Assembly: GCA_030407005.1 (NCBI GenBank)
Contig: JAUDYN010000004.1
Coordinates: 2,356,001 to 2,420,000, forward strand
Direction of reading: 5' to 3'
Origin: Desarmillaria ectypa
Lineage: Eukaryota > Basidiomycota > Agaricomycetes > Agaricales > Physalacriaceae
Length of the DNA stretch: 64,000 bases
Made by a program: the position numbers and the translations under genes. How positions within the stretch are numbered: position 1 is the stretch's first letter; each line of letters starts with the position of its first letter. The notes under the pieces were generated by a model. The model ran no database searches and was not told where the DNA came from. It saw only the letters and a program-made list of their open reading frames with translations. Positions 33,085 to 45,502 of the stretch are shown here, piece by piece.

Positions 33085-35457
33085 GGAATGGTAATTGAAA
33101 CGGAAGTAAATGCTGTTACAATGGGGTATGGAGTCCCAAATAAGGGGCTATTTGGTGTTGCTGTTCAACGGCTTTGAGACGGGCTTCGTGGGTGCATGAC
33201 GTCAGGGTCAACTCAGTTCAAGTTCGATCTGAGGTTTCGACTTGTCGATTTGAGGTTGTTCAACAATCTCAACAGACAGATTGCCGTATAACCGGTTTGC
33301 TCTATCACCAACTCCTCCGAGCCTTTTGTAAAGATTTCTGCCCATGGCTGTCATTCCGGCTTTCGTGGCCATCGGGGTTGTTTCCACAAAATTCATCGTG
33401 TCCGGTTATCCCCTGGGCCTTAGTTCGGTAGCAAAAGGACGGCAGTTTTCTGCAGTGCTAGTCGCTTGTAACGTCAAAAGCCCGGAATATTTCTCTCTCC
33501 CAGACGTCCTGCACCCTGCAACTAAGTCTAGCGACGCACAATTGGCAGTCGATTCTCATGCTGCCCTCCCAGAATATCCCAATTAAAGCGGACGAGAATG
33601 AACGCGCTCTCCGATTGCGCTACCCTTGGCAACCAAGATTGGTCGCATCAACAATACCTTGTACCATATTTTCATATGTTTAAACTCGACAACACAGCGA
33701 GAGAACTAGGTCCTGTGCCGTCAAATTATCATCACAGGCCTCATCACCTCCGCAGCTGGGATGTTAGCCGTGTATCCGTTCCACCAGATTGTTTTCTCGG
33801 TGTATACCAATGATAACCTGAAACAAAGGCAACCCTAGCTTTCCGACGCTTGCATTGAATCGCGGACACGAGGCACCAATATTCCAAGTGAGTACCCCTT
33901 TTTTTACGTGATCAGATTATCAAAATCACAACTTTCTTTTGGCCCAGGTTAATTCTTGGTTACTGTTTCATTCTTGTCGAATGAAAACTTCTTGCGATTA
34001 CTACCAAACTGATACCTATCTGATGTCGGTGTCTGTAAATTCATTGGATCTATGGGCCGTTCACCAGCATTAGGCACGTATCTTTGTCGCCGCAGAACAT
34101 GGGATCGCTGTGGAGAATGCCGTAGTTCTCACCCAAGACAGACTCTGAACCATGCCTGAGCATAGCCAGGTAAAGTCTTGATTAAAAGCCTCGAAGAGAT
34201 CTTTTCTTTATAAAGGGGGCGCATCGGTTCTTGCTTTCTCACACCTTCTGATGTCAACCAAAGGAGGCGTGCTCACGACAGCGCTATGACTGGTACATTC
34301 ATGTGAGCGAAACCTTCGATATTTCTGAAGACCTGCAGTCAAGAATTTGCTGCTATCAAAGGAACAAATATATCTGCTTTTTATCCCAGTAAATATCACT
34401 TTTGTCCAAAGTTACCTGCGCTCGGAATTCCAGGTGGGTTATCCTCTCCTTTTGCTCGCAGGCTTACCAATGGCGCCCTCTCCAGTTCCATTTTTGAGCA
34501 TGAAATGAGCGACCTCATTGCACATTCGAACCTATTCTATATCAAAATCGAATGCTCATATTTTAACGTTATTTTGCAACCACGTTCATCAATCATGAGT
34601 AATTCTTCAAGGTCAAGGGCCCAAGACTATCCGTTTGTCAAGGAACTTATAACACATCCCCCTTTGAATCGGACCCGATGAGGCAGCGCTTCTGCTACTG
34701 TCTGATGCGAGACAGAGACCAGCCAGCAAACACAGCTAATCCTCGATCGATAACGAGGCGTGTGTAGCGTCCCCGAAAGATTGGCCACTGAACGTTACTT
34801 GAATGTAAATATATCTTCAGGACCCCATATAACTGTGTACGACGCAAGTAAATGTCTGCCAATATCGAGGCATAGGTTTATTAATCTCAGCATATTTTTT
34901 TCTATTCCCAAGACACTGACACACTCCCTAGAAGGCTTCTACTTCCACCTTACGGTACTATCGAGCTCATCGGTAAAGGTTACTATGCATTACAAAGACG
35001 CAATGAATGTCAGCTCTTGTTCCAACCGAATTCTCATGATCTCGCGGCTTTTAAACAGGTCGTTAAGCGGCCTTTAATCCTTATGAATCTGAGAAGCAAA
35101 CAGCGTATCATCTTACATATTGCTGTTCGCTGAAAAACGATGTGCGAAAGATCATTGATGGGGGCACCTTCGGACTCAATAGACTTAGCGCGACGCGTTA
35201 CCCAAGATAAGATTGCAACAAACTCTTATTCTGCCGGTAGGATCCACTACGAATACCTTTAACATTCAACCTGGTCGACGGAACTCCGATGTGACGTTAC
35301 AGGGTACTGCCAGACTAGTAATTTAGCTTTCAACCTCAGTACTTACAATGATAAGGTTGTGTATTATTCTATCCGTGTCCACAATGGTTTAGAGTATATC
35401 TATCTTCCATGCTTCTATCCCATCTATATCTAAACATGGGCGAGTAACAAGAAGCAA
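33085..35457. other. Gene-poor region of about 2.4 kb
   Basis: No confident gene. Candidates are weak: a minus frame at 33208-33396 (GRNLYKRLGGVGDRANRLYG), a plus frame at 33344-33586 (MAVIPAFVAIGVVSTKFIV), and a possible spliced plus fragment around 33830-34075 with donor GTGAGT at 33891. None gives a recognised domain. It could be decayed coding sequence, a long promoter or an old element remnant. Confidence 0.35.
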
Positions 35458-35800
35458 TTACTTCTTGTTGCTGTGAACAGGAGATCAGAACAGAACATGC
35501 TTGATCTTTAACAAAATTAACTGACATATGGTAGACTCCAGCGATGAAGGGAACAGCAAAACCAAACCCAAGGAATGCTACAACCTTTGTAGCGAAAAGA
35601 GGCCTGTTCTTGAAGGAGAACGGTACAGCATGTTCAGTCTGGGAGACTCGTTGAGCAAGAGAATATATATTACTGATACTACGCACCGTGTACGCGCCGT
35701 GGCCAGATGACCGCACTGGAGAGACGTGCAGGGCTCGAGCTCGAGACAATGTAAGAGGTCGAGAACGAATGCCTGGAGCGCGAGAAATAACGGAGAGCAT
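35458..35800 (-). CDS. COX8: Cytochrome c oxidase subunit 8 / VIIc, mitochondrial
   Basis: A small nuclear-encoded subunit of complex IV in the inner mitochondrial membrane. Exons 35800..35687, 35638..35526 and 35470..35458 give 79 residues. The N-terminus (MLSVISRAPGIRSRPLTLSR, then ALHVSP) is a mitochondrial presequence. The mature part has AVPFSFKNRPLFATKVVAFL and GFGFAVPFIAGVYHINKK, one membrane helix with the family pattern GFA-x-PF. The last exon is only 13 nt and supplies the final NKK and stop. It is divergent from the aldehyde dehydrogenase gene. Confidence 0.88.
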
Positions 35801-36065
35801 GGTAGTTGCCAGCGAAAATGAAACCGATTTTCCCCGACCATTTTTTATTTTAAATCTGATCGTCGGTCGCGTGATGGATACGGCCATCCATCGGGAAGCC
35901 TTACGTTATTTGCCTAGTTTGGCCATGGCCAATACTTGCGTTCGTATCTTATCCGCGAGACCTCGGCAGGTGATATGCTGACAGTATATAATGATTCCTG
36001 TCCGCTCCCTTTTACGTGTGCCACTTCCCTCTTATCCTTTCTCTCTCTGCAAGCATTTCTACTCA
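35801..36065. promoter_or_regulatory. Divergent promoter COX8/aldehyde dehydrogenase
   Basis: 265 bp between start codons. A TATATAATGA stretch at 35984-35993 lies about 75 bp before the ALDH start and may serve as its TATA box. Confidence 0.35.
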
Positions 36066-38726
36066 ATGGCTCAAACTGCTTCTGTAAAAATTCCCCGTGG
36101 CGACAAGTTCATTTCTGTTCCTACCGGTCTTTTCATCGACAATGAATTCGTTCCGTCATCTGATTCTAAGGAACTAATTCAGTATGTCCAATCGATAAGG
36201 TATCTCATCGCGATTACTAATCTCTGCAAAGCGCCGTTAACCCAGCTACTGAAGAAGTCATTTGCTCAGTCGTAGCTGGTAAGATATTCAGTAGCATTGC
36301 GTTATTCGACCAGTAATTCACCCATTTTTCAGCATCTGCCAAGGATATTGACTTGGCCGTGGCATCCGCACGAAAAGCCTTCAATACTACTTGGGGCAAG
36401 AATGTCACTGGATTTGAGAGATCACGATTGATCAACAAACTCGCCGACCTGATTGAGAGAGACGCGCAAGAACTCGGAGAACTCGAGTCCCTCAACAATG
36501 GAAAGCCAGTTCGTATTGCCAGGTATTTCCCACTCGCGCTATCCCTGCCGTTTGATGGCTGACTTTGCCTCGGAACAGAGATTTCGATATCGGAGACAGC
36601 GTTCAATGCTTGCGATATTATGCTGGATGGGCCGACAAAATTGCAGGCCAGACCCTAGAAGTTGACAATAAGATCAAGTGGGCTTTTACCAGACACGAAC
36701 CTATCGGTGTCTGTGGGCAAATGTATTAATTTATTTTATATCGGGGGGGGTGGATGTGCTGACAGGTGCCGTAGTATTCCTTGGAATTACCCAATCAACA
36801 TGTGGTAGATTCCACAAGCTCTTATTAGACCCGGTACACACTTCTTACCCCCCCTTAGGTCGTGGAAGGTAGCACCGGCGTTGGCAGTCGGCTGCACTAT
36901 TGTCATGAAGCCATCCGAGCTAACCCCGTTGACTGCCCTGGTAAATATCCATGACCACATTGCCCTCCTCGTGTTAACCGCCGACAGAAACTGTCCGAAC
37001 TGGTCGTCGAAGCCGGGTATGTACAGTCTTGTCCCACCGATCAAGTCACCAACAATTGTACTAGTTTTCCCAAAGGTGTCATCAACACAGTTCCGTCTCT
37101 TGGTTCCGTGGGTGGCGCGGCACTTTCAGCCCATCCTGATGTTGACAAGGTTGCTTTCACCGGTTCTACGGTCACCGGCCGAAAGGTTATGGAGGCCGCT
37201 GCGAAATCAAACCTCAAGAAGGTACGTACAGCTGTCGGGTTGGATTGACATATTTTTGATTGCAGAATCTTGGTACAGGTTTCCCTGGAACTAGGTGGCA
37301 AGTCTCCACAACTTGTTTTTGAATCTGCAGACTTGGACCAAGGTTCGTCTCTCACCGTGATCTACTTCGTTCCACCGTTGTCTCCAGGTATATCCTCGGC
37401 CCAATCCTTATTTGCCGGTATACGCTGTACCTTGACTCTGGATGTTCAATTCCTGGTGCCACACGAATCGCAGCACGTCGTCCAGGATGTTGATAGCAAC
37501 AGTGCCTTGAAGAAAGGATCACTTCCCATTACTTCTTTTGGTTACGGCATATTATAATTGCTTCCATCTTTTTGTTGGTGTCGCGTGGGTGTAGAATACT
37601 GATGGACAGCTTTAGCTGCCAACTGGGCGGCACTCGGAATTTGCTACAATACGGGTCAGGATTGCACCGCGGGTTCACGCATATATGTTCAAAACAGTAT
37701 CTATGATAAATTCCTTGACATTTTGGTGTCGAAAGTCAAGGAACTATCAATTGGTGACGGTTTTGATGACAAGAATTTTGGTGGGCCAGTCGTACGCCAT
37801 TGTTATCCTGATCTTCCAAGTGTATCTTAACCTCACCCGGCATGTTCTCCAGGTCTCTAAGGTGCAATACGACCGCGTCTGGGGTTTGTTGCTGAATACT
37901 CGGTTTACCACCGTCTCTTTCTTACCATCGTACCATTTCGTAGGTTACATTGAATTGGGCAAGATGGAAGGCGCCAAGACAGTTATAGGCGGTGTAAAAC
38001 GATCAGGCAAAGGATATTATGTGGAACCGACGAGTACGATTCATACTAGTCCATTGTTTCATAAAAAGTTAACGATTGTCGGGCAGTCTTCACTGAGATC
38101 CGATCAGACATGAAGATAGTGCGTTTTTCTATTCATGGAATTTCGCTCGGTTTCTGACATACTTCTAGGTCAAGGAAGAGGTGGGAATCTTCTGTGGGGT
38201 TATGCCTATATGAGATCGCTTACATTGACGTCGTATAGATCTTTGGGCCTGTTCTCTCGGTCGGCCGATTTGAGACGGAGGAAGAAGCCGTAGCGCTGGC
38301 AAATGCGACTACGTATGGCTTAGGTGCTGGTCTCCATTCCAGTGCGTTGCTGATATTTAGAATTGACCACGCAAAGTAACTGTTTTGTTCAGATGATGCT
38401 AACCAGTGTATGAGAGTCTCGGCGGCTCTTGAGGCCGGCACAGTTAGTCCCCGAGCACAGCGAATGCTCGTATCCAACTCCAAGTAACTGACGATACTAT
38501 TGACAGGTCTGGATCAACCAGTATAATTTGTTGTCTAACAACGTACCCTTTGGCGGGAAGAAGCAGTCCGGGATTGGTGCGTTCTGTTGTCGATCTTTAT
38601 CCCGAAGATTCGTTCACTTACGGCGAGTGTATAGGCCGTGAGCTTGGCAGCTACGCGCTTGAAGAATATACTGCTGTTAAAGCTGTGCATTGGAACTTCG
38701 GAGAGAAGCTCGATTGGCCACTTTGA
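36066..38726 (+). CDS. NAD(P)+-dependent aldehyde dehydrogenase (ALDH1/2-like)
   Basis: Oxidises aldehydes to acids. It has many introns, and I could follow the frame to the stop without a break. Seen in order: [56 protein letters not shown] (cofactor pocket), [31 protein letters not shown], the general base in [14 protein letters not shown], the nucleophile in [46 protein letters not shown] and [16 protein letters not shown]. Most introns are 45-60 nt, but the one at 37343..37615 is 273 nt. No presequence is visible, so a cytosolic enzyme is likely. It is close to the acetaldehyde-type ALDHs; the true substrate is not determined. Confidence 0.93.
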
Positions 38727-39044
38727 TCCTGTTTGGATAGGAAAAGCGCTCGGTTGCCCTGGACCCCATAGATAATGTGTGTTATGTACGTGGACGAGAT
38801 GAATAACGAAAATTTGTACCAATACAGATGGCTTTCAAATAAGTAACAAGAATTAGCCCTTTATCAATACAATGTTGCAATGGATTTATCACCAAGTAGA
38901 GAAGGGATTCTTAAAAATAAAGAAGATAAAGCCGTCAGGTTCAATCATCTGTGATGGGTGATGCTGCAGACACATCGTTCTCCCTGGCAATTATGTCTAG
39001 GAAGCATAGTTGACGAATGATTGATCCAGCGTGAAGCGCGTCAC

Positions 39045-39744
39045 CTACCTCCGATGTGGTTCGGCCACATACGGGTTACCGTGTCCATTAACACTAGACG
39101 ACCACCTGGGCTCAACGCCGGACATGAACAGGGGAGATACCTGACCCTGGTTGTACGCAAACGCGCCAGGGTTCATGTAGATATCCATCTCGCCTGTGTA
39201 GAAGCCGGGAGCTTCCCGGCGCGGCCAAGAGTCGGGCGCGAACATCCCCACGTCTCTACCTGTGTCTCTGGACTGGTAGTAGGGGGGACGACCATAGCCC
39301 AAGCGGTCTCCCGTATGGTTGTGGTTATTAGGAGATATATACGGTGACGGAATAGCCTCATGGCGGACCATGTTAGACGGTGGATATACAGGCGCGCGGT
39401 TCAACTGGTTGGTGGGAGCAGAGGGATCATTGGGCCAGTGGATGAGAGGAACTGTGGCTGGAGGGGAAGGCGACGTCGCTGGAGCCGACCCGTCCACAGG
39501 GACGTATTCGCATTTCAGATGTTTCTTAGTGCATCGCTCGCAAGGGCTGTTGTGCGACCTATCAGGGTCTTCACTTGACACTGGCACGCACTAGGAGGAT
39601 AGTATTAACGAAGGTGTGGGCATTGGAGGAAATGGCGCCCACCTTGATCTTGCGTTTCCGACAATGAGTGCAAGCTATCAAGGCCCTGCCAGGTCTTTTG
39701 ATGGGTGTATCGAACGGCGTCGTCGTGGACTGTGGTGAATTCAT
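39045..39744 (-). CDS. Small Zn2Cys6 (GAL4-type) DNA-binding protein
   Basis: A fungal zinc binuclear cluster protein, presumably a nuclear regulator. Exons 39744..39643 and 39590..39045 give 215 residues. The cluster is split by the intron: ACTHCRKRKIK then CVPVSSEDP, SPCERCTKKHLKCEYVP, so all six cysteines are present, with a loop after the third cysteine longer than usual. The rest is Pro/Asn/Tyr-rich with no fungal_trans domain. The gene is short for this family. A further 3' intron with donor GTAGGTGA just before the stop is possible and would add only a few residues. Start: the ATG of MNSPQSTTTPFDTP. Confidence 0.83.
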
Positions 39745-41205
39745 TGCCAAATCTTGAGAGAGGACGAAGAAAAGATGACACCGTAGCTTAAATAGCACTA
39801 CAGGGTTGCGCAGAGAGTTGTGTAAACATCTGGATGTAGCTGTACTCCATCTAGAAGCGGACCTTGATCGAGACGCCATCTCGATCATGCGGTATAACAA
39901 CAGCCTGAAAAGTCATCGTGCTAAGAAAAGTTCGGTCACAAACAGGGCTGTAACATCAGCAATCGTGAACCGTGCCATTTTCTAAGACGGGTATAAGCAG
40001 TTCGTGTCGGACTCCGGGCAGTTCAGGAAGGAAGCTATAATGAGCGTCTAGCTAACGGTAACCTAACAATTTGCCTATATTTCAGCTTACAAGTTAGTTC
40101 CAGAAATCTAAGTGAAAAGAGAAGTATTGGCACCGAAGGAAGAGCAAGATCACGTCAATTGCCGGCCGAAGGAAACTGTCACCGTCCACTTTCCTTAGAT
40201 AGACCCTGAGACAGGTAAAGCTGTGAAGGCCACTCGTGGCTATTCAAGAGGACGTATAGATCTTGAGATATTCACTTGTGACTTGTCCTAGAAGGGGAAG
40301 CGTTGTAGCTCAAACTTTCCTAGAGTACAGACCGCTGATGGAACTCAAGATGGAGATGGTCCGTCAGAATCATATCCGCGAAGAGTTTACATTGCACCGA
40401 CACTGCGATCCATTGCACGATGAACGACCATCCCACGTTCAGAGCAAGCGCGAGCTTGAGTGCTTGTGTAGACCAGTGTTGATGAGCAGATTTCTGGCAG
40501 TAGCCGCTTAGTCAAGCACTCCATAAATTGAAGATGTAGGGCGCCGATGGCTCGCCGAAATTTGAATGGTCCCCCACGGCGCAAATACTTTGGATAGAAA
40601 TGGAGAGGAAAACCGAGCGAGGTAAACGCCAGTTGATGATTCATTTGATGAAACACGCGTGTGCCTGTGACCATGTGACAGAATGTTGTGAATCAAGAGA
40701 TTGGAGTAAATGGAATAAAGACTTACACCAAGTCCGTGCAGTGACCCACTTGTGCCACTCCCTTAGATCACGGATGATGAAGGCAAGTAACAGAGTCCGC
40801 AATGACCGCAAGAAGGTAAGCCATTCATGTAAAAATGTTTATGAAAGTTGCAATACCACAATCCGTAACGACGACACTGCTTGGAGACGTATGTAATATG
40901 CATATTGCTTTATAGTACATTCTGAGCTAGTGCCACTGAGATCTGAGAGGTTGATCTGGGGGTGATAAGATGTCCATAAAGACTGCTGCAAGTTACAAGT
41001 TCGAGGGCAAGACAGTCCAAGACTCGCAGTAGCCTAGATAAACAAAGTAACCGTGAGGTATTGTCGCAGTTTATTGAATCATACTGGATTAATTGGACGA
41101 AAATCGTTAGAAATACAAAGATACGATACTCTGTGACCAAAAACTACCTGTTTGGCTAGTGTGAGCCATAAACGATATTGGTGGGGAAAAAAGACTTACA
41201 ACTGA
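39745..41205. other. Gene-poor region of about 1.5 kb
   Basis: No gene recognised on either strand. Overlapping frames of 60-98 codons (40263-40511 plus, 40387-40674 minus, 40600-40896 plus) show no family signature. It may be the long upstream region of the Zn2Cys6 gene plus the PRE8 3' flank. Confidence 0.4.
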
Positions 41206-42176
41206 TTACAGAGCAAGGTAGTCACGAACCTCCTCTTCCGTTAGCTTCCGGAAAGTGGGTTTCGGTCTCCCTGTCTCCCCTCCAATTTTTCCTTCTTCCA
41301 ACTCTTCAGCTGTCGGAACTGTGACCACTCCAATTTCAATGGTCTTCTCAGTCATTTGTCCTTCGAAACCCTCCTTCAACGTAAGCAGCGCCGTGTGAAT
41401 CGCGTCTTCAAGACTGATGTCGTCGTTATATCTATTTCAGGAAAGGTCGTCGTTATGGATAGTATGAAACAAAGGTAAATACGTACCTCTTTTCCAAGAA
41501 CGTCTTGGCGTTGACCATGTTTTTGCCGATGGCACTGGCTTTCCACGCCCAGAATGAGCCTGAAGGATCCACCTGGTATAAGGTTGGACCACGAGTGATA
41601 TCCCAACCGGCGACTAAAAGAGAGACGCCATAAGGCCTCACACCTCTGCGCAACGAGTGATAAGAGGATAGCGGAGAACATTGTCGTAAGCTTACCCCGA
41701 TTGAGTTGCTTGTTGCATGACTGTGGCAATTTCCTGCGTAAGTACACGCGTTGGAGGATATTCCCCATACATCTTCCAATATGCCTGTGCGCTCTTCCGG
41801 GCTTTGGATATCAAGACACGAGAGTCCGGTCCCATCCCAGAATATACGATGCCGATATTAGGACAGATCACGGCCACCTTGTCCAGCATTGAATCGTCTA
41901 TGAGGATAGAAGAAGATTTCTTCTCCGTTGCGATGACAATGCCATTGGAGGCTGAAGATATGGTTGATAACTGTTATCATTACGATCGGCAGAGACAAAC
42001 CTTTAATTCCAAGACTCGTTGTTCCGGACGAGACCGCTGCTAAGGCATGCTCGATTTGTACAAGTTTCCCACTGGGTGAGAACACCGTAAGGGAGTAGCT
42101 GCAGAAATGTCAGTACACAAAAGATGCAAGCGGCCTTTAGCGAGTACCTGTATGCTCCGCCATCTGCACTAGCCAT
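41206..42176 (-). CDS. PRE8: 20S proteasome subunit alpha-2
   Basis: A structural alpha-ring subunit of the proteasome. Exons 42176..42148, 42098..42001, 41951..41696, 41645..41487 and 41431..41206 give 255 residues. The alpha signature is intact: [20 protein letters not shown] then HALAAVSSG. Next come [87 protein letters not shown] and the C-terminal [10 protein letters not shown]. The first exon is only 29 nt. All residues expected for this subunit class are in place. Confidence 0.96.
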
Positions 42177-42379
42177 GGTGGTAGAAGAAAGAAGTAATGA
42201 ATGCAGACCAGCGCGACGCGTAAGTACTGTTTGCGTTTATTGGGCCGATCACCTACACAGCCACCCTTGCATGTATTTTTTCGAGTTCTCATCCAACGTC
42301 TTAGCCCCAAGCTGTCTAGGTTCAGATACTATTATCCGTACAACAATTACAGTAGTTAGCAAGGTGATAAGAAAAGGAG

Positions 42380-43468
42380 TTAGTAAAATGCAACAGCATG
42401 TAGTAAGCTGTGAGGATGTTTTTCCTGCTGTACGTCTAGGATCTGGTCAATCTCATCGTCAATATCGTCGGCAGCTTCAATCTGTAGAGATGAAAGCTTG
42501 ATCAGCAAATATTCAACTTTTGATCAATGGGAATAAACTAACAGCAGTAGCCAGATCCAACATTGCTTTTCCCGCAATAAGAGCCTCTTCGTGATTATCC
42601 TTGATTTCAATATTAATAATGTGAACCGGACGGTTGTATTCCCCCCCTCTTGACAACAAGTCTGACAACATTATGACAGGTATCAGCGTGGGATGCATGT
42701 ATGGGAAAGAAAGACATACCGTCACAGACAGCGTCGAAACAACGTTCTTCGCAGGTAAACACGATATCTGCGACAGCTCTGCTCTCCTGCCATCGTTCAG
42801 GTGCTGCCTTAATCCGTCGATTACGGTCAATCATTTGAAGTACACCATTGGCAGAATATCTAAAGACAGTGTGATTATCAAAAATAGAATTTAGGTAAGA
42901 CTTACAGCCGAGGGTCTTTCGAGCTCAACTCTTCAAAGATGGTATTGTAAGGCGTTCCGAAAGAGTATATGTTGGGTTTATCTATCGATGGGCCCGGCAG
43001 TCGTACAGCAGATCCGGTTCCAGATGATATTACCCGAAAACCTGCTTTACTATTGTAAAATAAATAAACGTGCGTAGATGGGACTAGCATGCTTACGATA
43101 GGACGGAATGTCCTTCCATAGATCTGTTCTACAGTAAATCAGACATTGAGGGAATAAATATGAATTTAACGTGTACTCACTTGATTGCTCGCACAGACGA
43201 CACAGAACAAGGGACGAGGTTTGTACCCGAGTATTACAGCATTGTCCTGAGATGTTGGTGGGGGATTTTGCGTCGGCGTATGGCTGTATTCGATTATATT
43301 ATTCGGTTGTATTTGGGACGTCAACGCCACAGAACCATTCTCGCCGGAATGAGACGGCGGAGAATATTGGGGGGGAGGTGTTGGTGTTGACGTAGGATCT
43401 ACTTGAACACGCTGTAACCGGGGATCTGCACGCGCCAGACGGGGATCTCGAGCCCTTCGAGGGTCCAT
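42380..43468 (-). CDS. SSU72: RNA polymerase II CTD phosphatase SSU72 with N-terminal extension
   Basis: Dephosphorylates Ser5/Ser7 of the Pol II CTD as part of the cleavage and polyadenylation machinery. Exons 43468..43181, 43128..43097, 43049..42906, 42859..42720, 42661..42543 and 42481..42380 give 274 residues. The catalytic loop CASNQNRS (C-x5-R) is split by intron 1. It is followed by [74 protein letters not shown] and [16 protein letters not shown], all family blocks. Unlike the yeast protein, about 90 residues precede the catalytic loop, beginning [20 protein letters not shown], a DPR-repeat stretch, then Pro/Ser-rich sequence. An in-frame ATG at 43495 could add nine residues. Confidence 0.94.
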
Positions 43469-43861
43469 GTTCTCTATGACACGAACAAAGAACATTCAGT
43501 TGCTGTGATGGATATAGAGGGAAAGAAAGAAGGAATCAGCAGTATCTAGAACATTCCAAGTCTTCTTCTCAACCCAGCAGACACTCAAGTCTCATTTAGA
43601 GCAGGTTGATGCGGATTCCACTCTGAATCATCACGAAAAAGATGAAGGAAAGAGAATGTACCTTGACGAAGAAAATAGAGGTGGCGGTAAGATCCAAAGT
43701 CCGTTGTGACGGGCAGTAACGTTTTCGAACTCAGCCGCAAGCGGGGCAGGCAGCACCAGTGGCAGGCACTCCTCAAACGTAGAACTGCAGCTGTGAGAAC
43801 TCTGTGAAGTCCTGCTGTAAGTCGCTGTTTATCTTCTCAGATAGGTTTAGCTTACTTGCAA
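43469..43861. promoter_or_regulatory. Divergent intergenic region SSU72/F-box gene
   Basis: 393 bp between starts, with no protein recognised. It probably carries both promoters. Confidence 0.4.
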
Positions 43862-45502
43862 ATGTCAAAAGATATTTATTCATCAATGGAGTCACTCCGG
43901 GGAGCTAACGCCTCGGATGAGGAAATAAAGGGCCTAATAACTTTCCATGAATCAGCAATCCGCCATGTCGACGAAGAAATTGATGACTTGATGAAGGAAG
44001 TTCGCCGCCTGCAGTTCAAGAAGTCTCAGATCCTCGAAAAAATCAAGGAATGCAAAGGAAGGCTAACTTTGGCTCGTCGCCTTCCCCCGGAAATCCTTGC
44101 CACTATCTTCGAGCTTTGCGCCAGGGATGGCTGGACTCGTACCCCCCTCAGTGTTTCCCACGTTTGCTCAGAGTGGCGCAAGGCAGCTTTCACGCCCACA
44201 GTTTGGTCGTACCTATATGTTAATTTTGACATGCGCGATCCGTATGGCAGGATACTCTTTTGGCTGACCAACGTTCGAACTGCGCTGTTACACATCACTT
44301 TGGACATACAATGTGATTGCTCCCTCTTACCAAGTATAATGGGTCTCTTGCTGAAGGTAGCGCCGCAATGGCATTCGCTTACCGTCAACTCCAAGATGCT
44401 TCGGCCAGTGAATCAGATATTCACTGTATGCACAGTGCCATTCCCTTCGCTTCAGTGTCTCGATGTGTCCATCATGGAAGAATTCCATGAGTTTGAGGGG
44501 GACATCGTAGAGTCTCAACTAAGGCTCGGTAAATCATTCAACAACGCAGAGCAGTTAAGTACTCTCCGCATTTCACGCAATATCCTTCCGTCTCGAGAAA
44601 GCGTACCATCTTCCATCTCTAATCTCATCATTAACCTCCCCTCTTTCAACCTTATAACTCCTTCGTCAATCGCTTCCTTATTAGATCTCTTGGAGGGCTT
44701 GCCCATTCTCGAATCCTTCACGATATCTACGCCTCATGGTGAAACCCGGGAGTTCATCGATGACTCAAATATTGCGCGTCGCGTCCTCCTCCCACAGCTC
44801 CAATCCCTTAGAATCATTGGAACATCCAGCATTTTCGATATCCTTCCTCATTTGCAGACACCGGCGCTACTTCGCTTAGCCCTCTGTTCGTCCGAGGAGG
44901 CTTTACTTCATGCCCATCCCGTTGCTAGTCCAGCGCTTCATCATTTCGTAGGAGGAAATGACTTGCCGTTGCAGGTGCTAGTTTTGCGCGACATGGATCT
45001 CTCGCCATCGGATTTTATCGCCTGCTTTAGAGGGCTGCCGCATCTCAAAGAACTTCGTTTACACGAAAGCGATATATCAGATGACATACTAGAATGTCTA
45101 TACGACTCCCGCGGGTACTGCCCAGAGCTGCAAGCTCTAGATTTCCGGTGGTGTGGACAGATTACAGGCCGTGCTTTGGTAGACTTTGTTCGAAATAGGT
45201 CTGTCCTGAATCCTTTCTATTCTGATGCCCCACTGCACCGTATTGAGTCGGTGGGCATCATTAACTGTGCTCATGTCCAGGAGCAAGACATATTTGACCT
45301 GGCAGAGCTGACGACGTGTCAACTGATGATGCGGGATACAGACGATTACTGCGGTGAGCCTTGATTACACTTTTATCCATTCATATTATTAACTTTAGAA
45401 CAGTCTCCTTTAAATGCTGCAGAAACGAAAGGTACCGAAGGCGATTCCAATTGCGGCGGCTCGAACGTTATGGTTCAAAAATCAACGCTGGTAGAATCAT
45501 AG
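43862..45502 (+). CDS. F-box protein with N-terminal coiled coil and LRR-like region
   Basis: A probable substrate adaptor of SCF ubiquitin ligases, of the type expanded in mushroom-forming fungi. Exon 1 is 43862..45353 and a likely exon 2 is 45399..45502 (531 residues). If the intron is not removed, the frame stops at 45364. Residues 25-65 form a coiled coil (DEEIDDLMKEVRRLQFKKSQ). The F-box follows: ARRLPPEILATIFELCARDG, then SVSHVCSEWRKAAFTPTVW. The rest consists of irregular leucine-rich repeats (SLQCLDVSIME, LPHLKELRLHESDI, ELQALDFRWCGQITGRALVD). The start ATG is the first in frame. Little sequence constrains the target. Confidence 0.85.

Noticed and set aside
37270..37557. 95-codon plus-strand frame in the ALDH gene
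   Set aside because: It is the exon before the 273-nt intron running on into the intron; downstream ALDH blocks require splicing at 37342/37616.
40263..40896. Overlapping 60-98 codon frames on both strands
   Set aside because: No family signature, no coherent splice model, and similar quality on both strands suggests chance.
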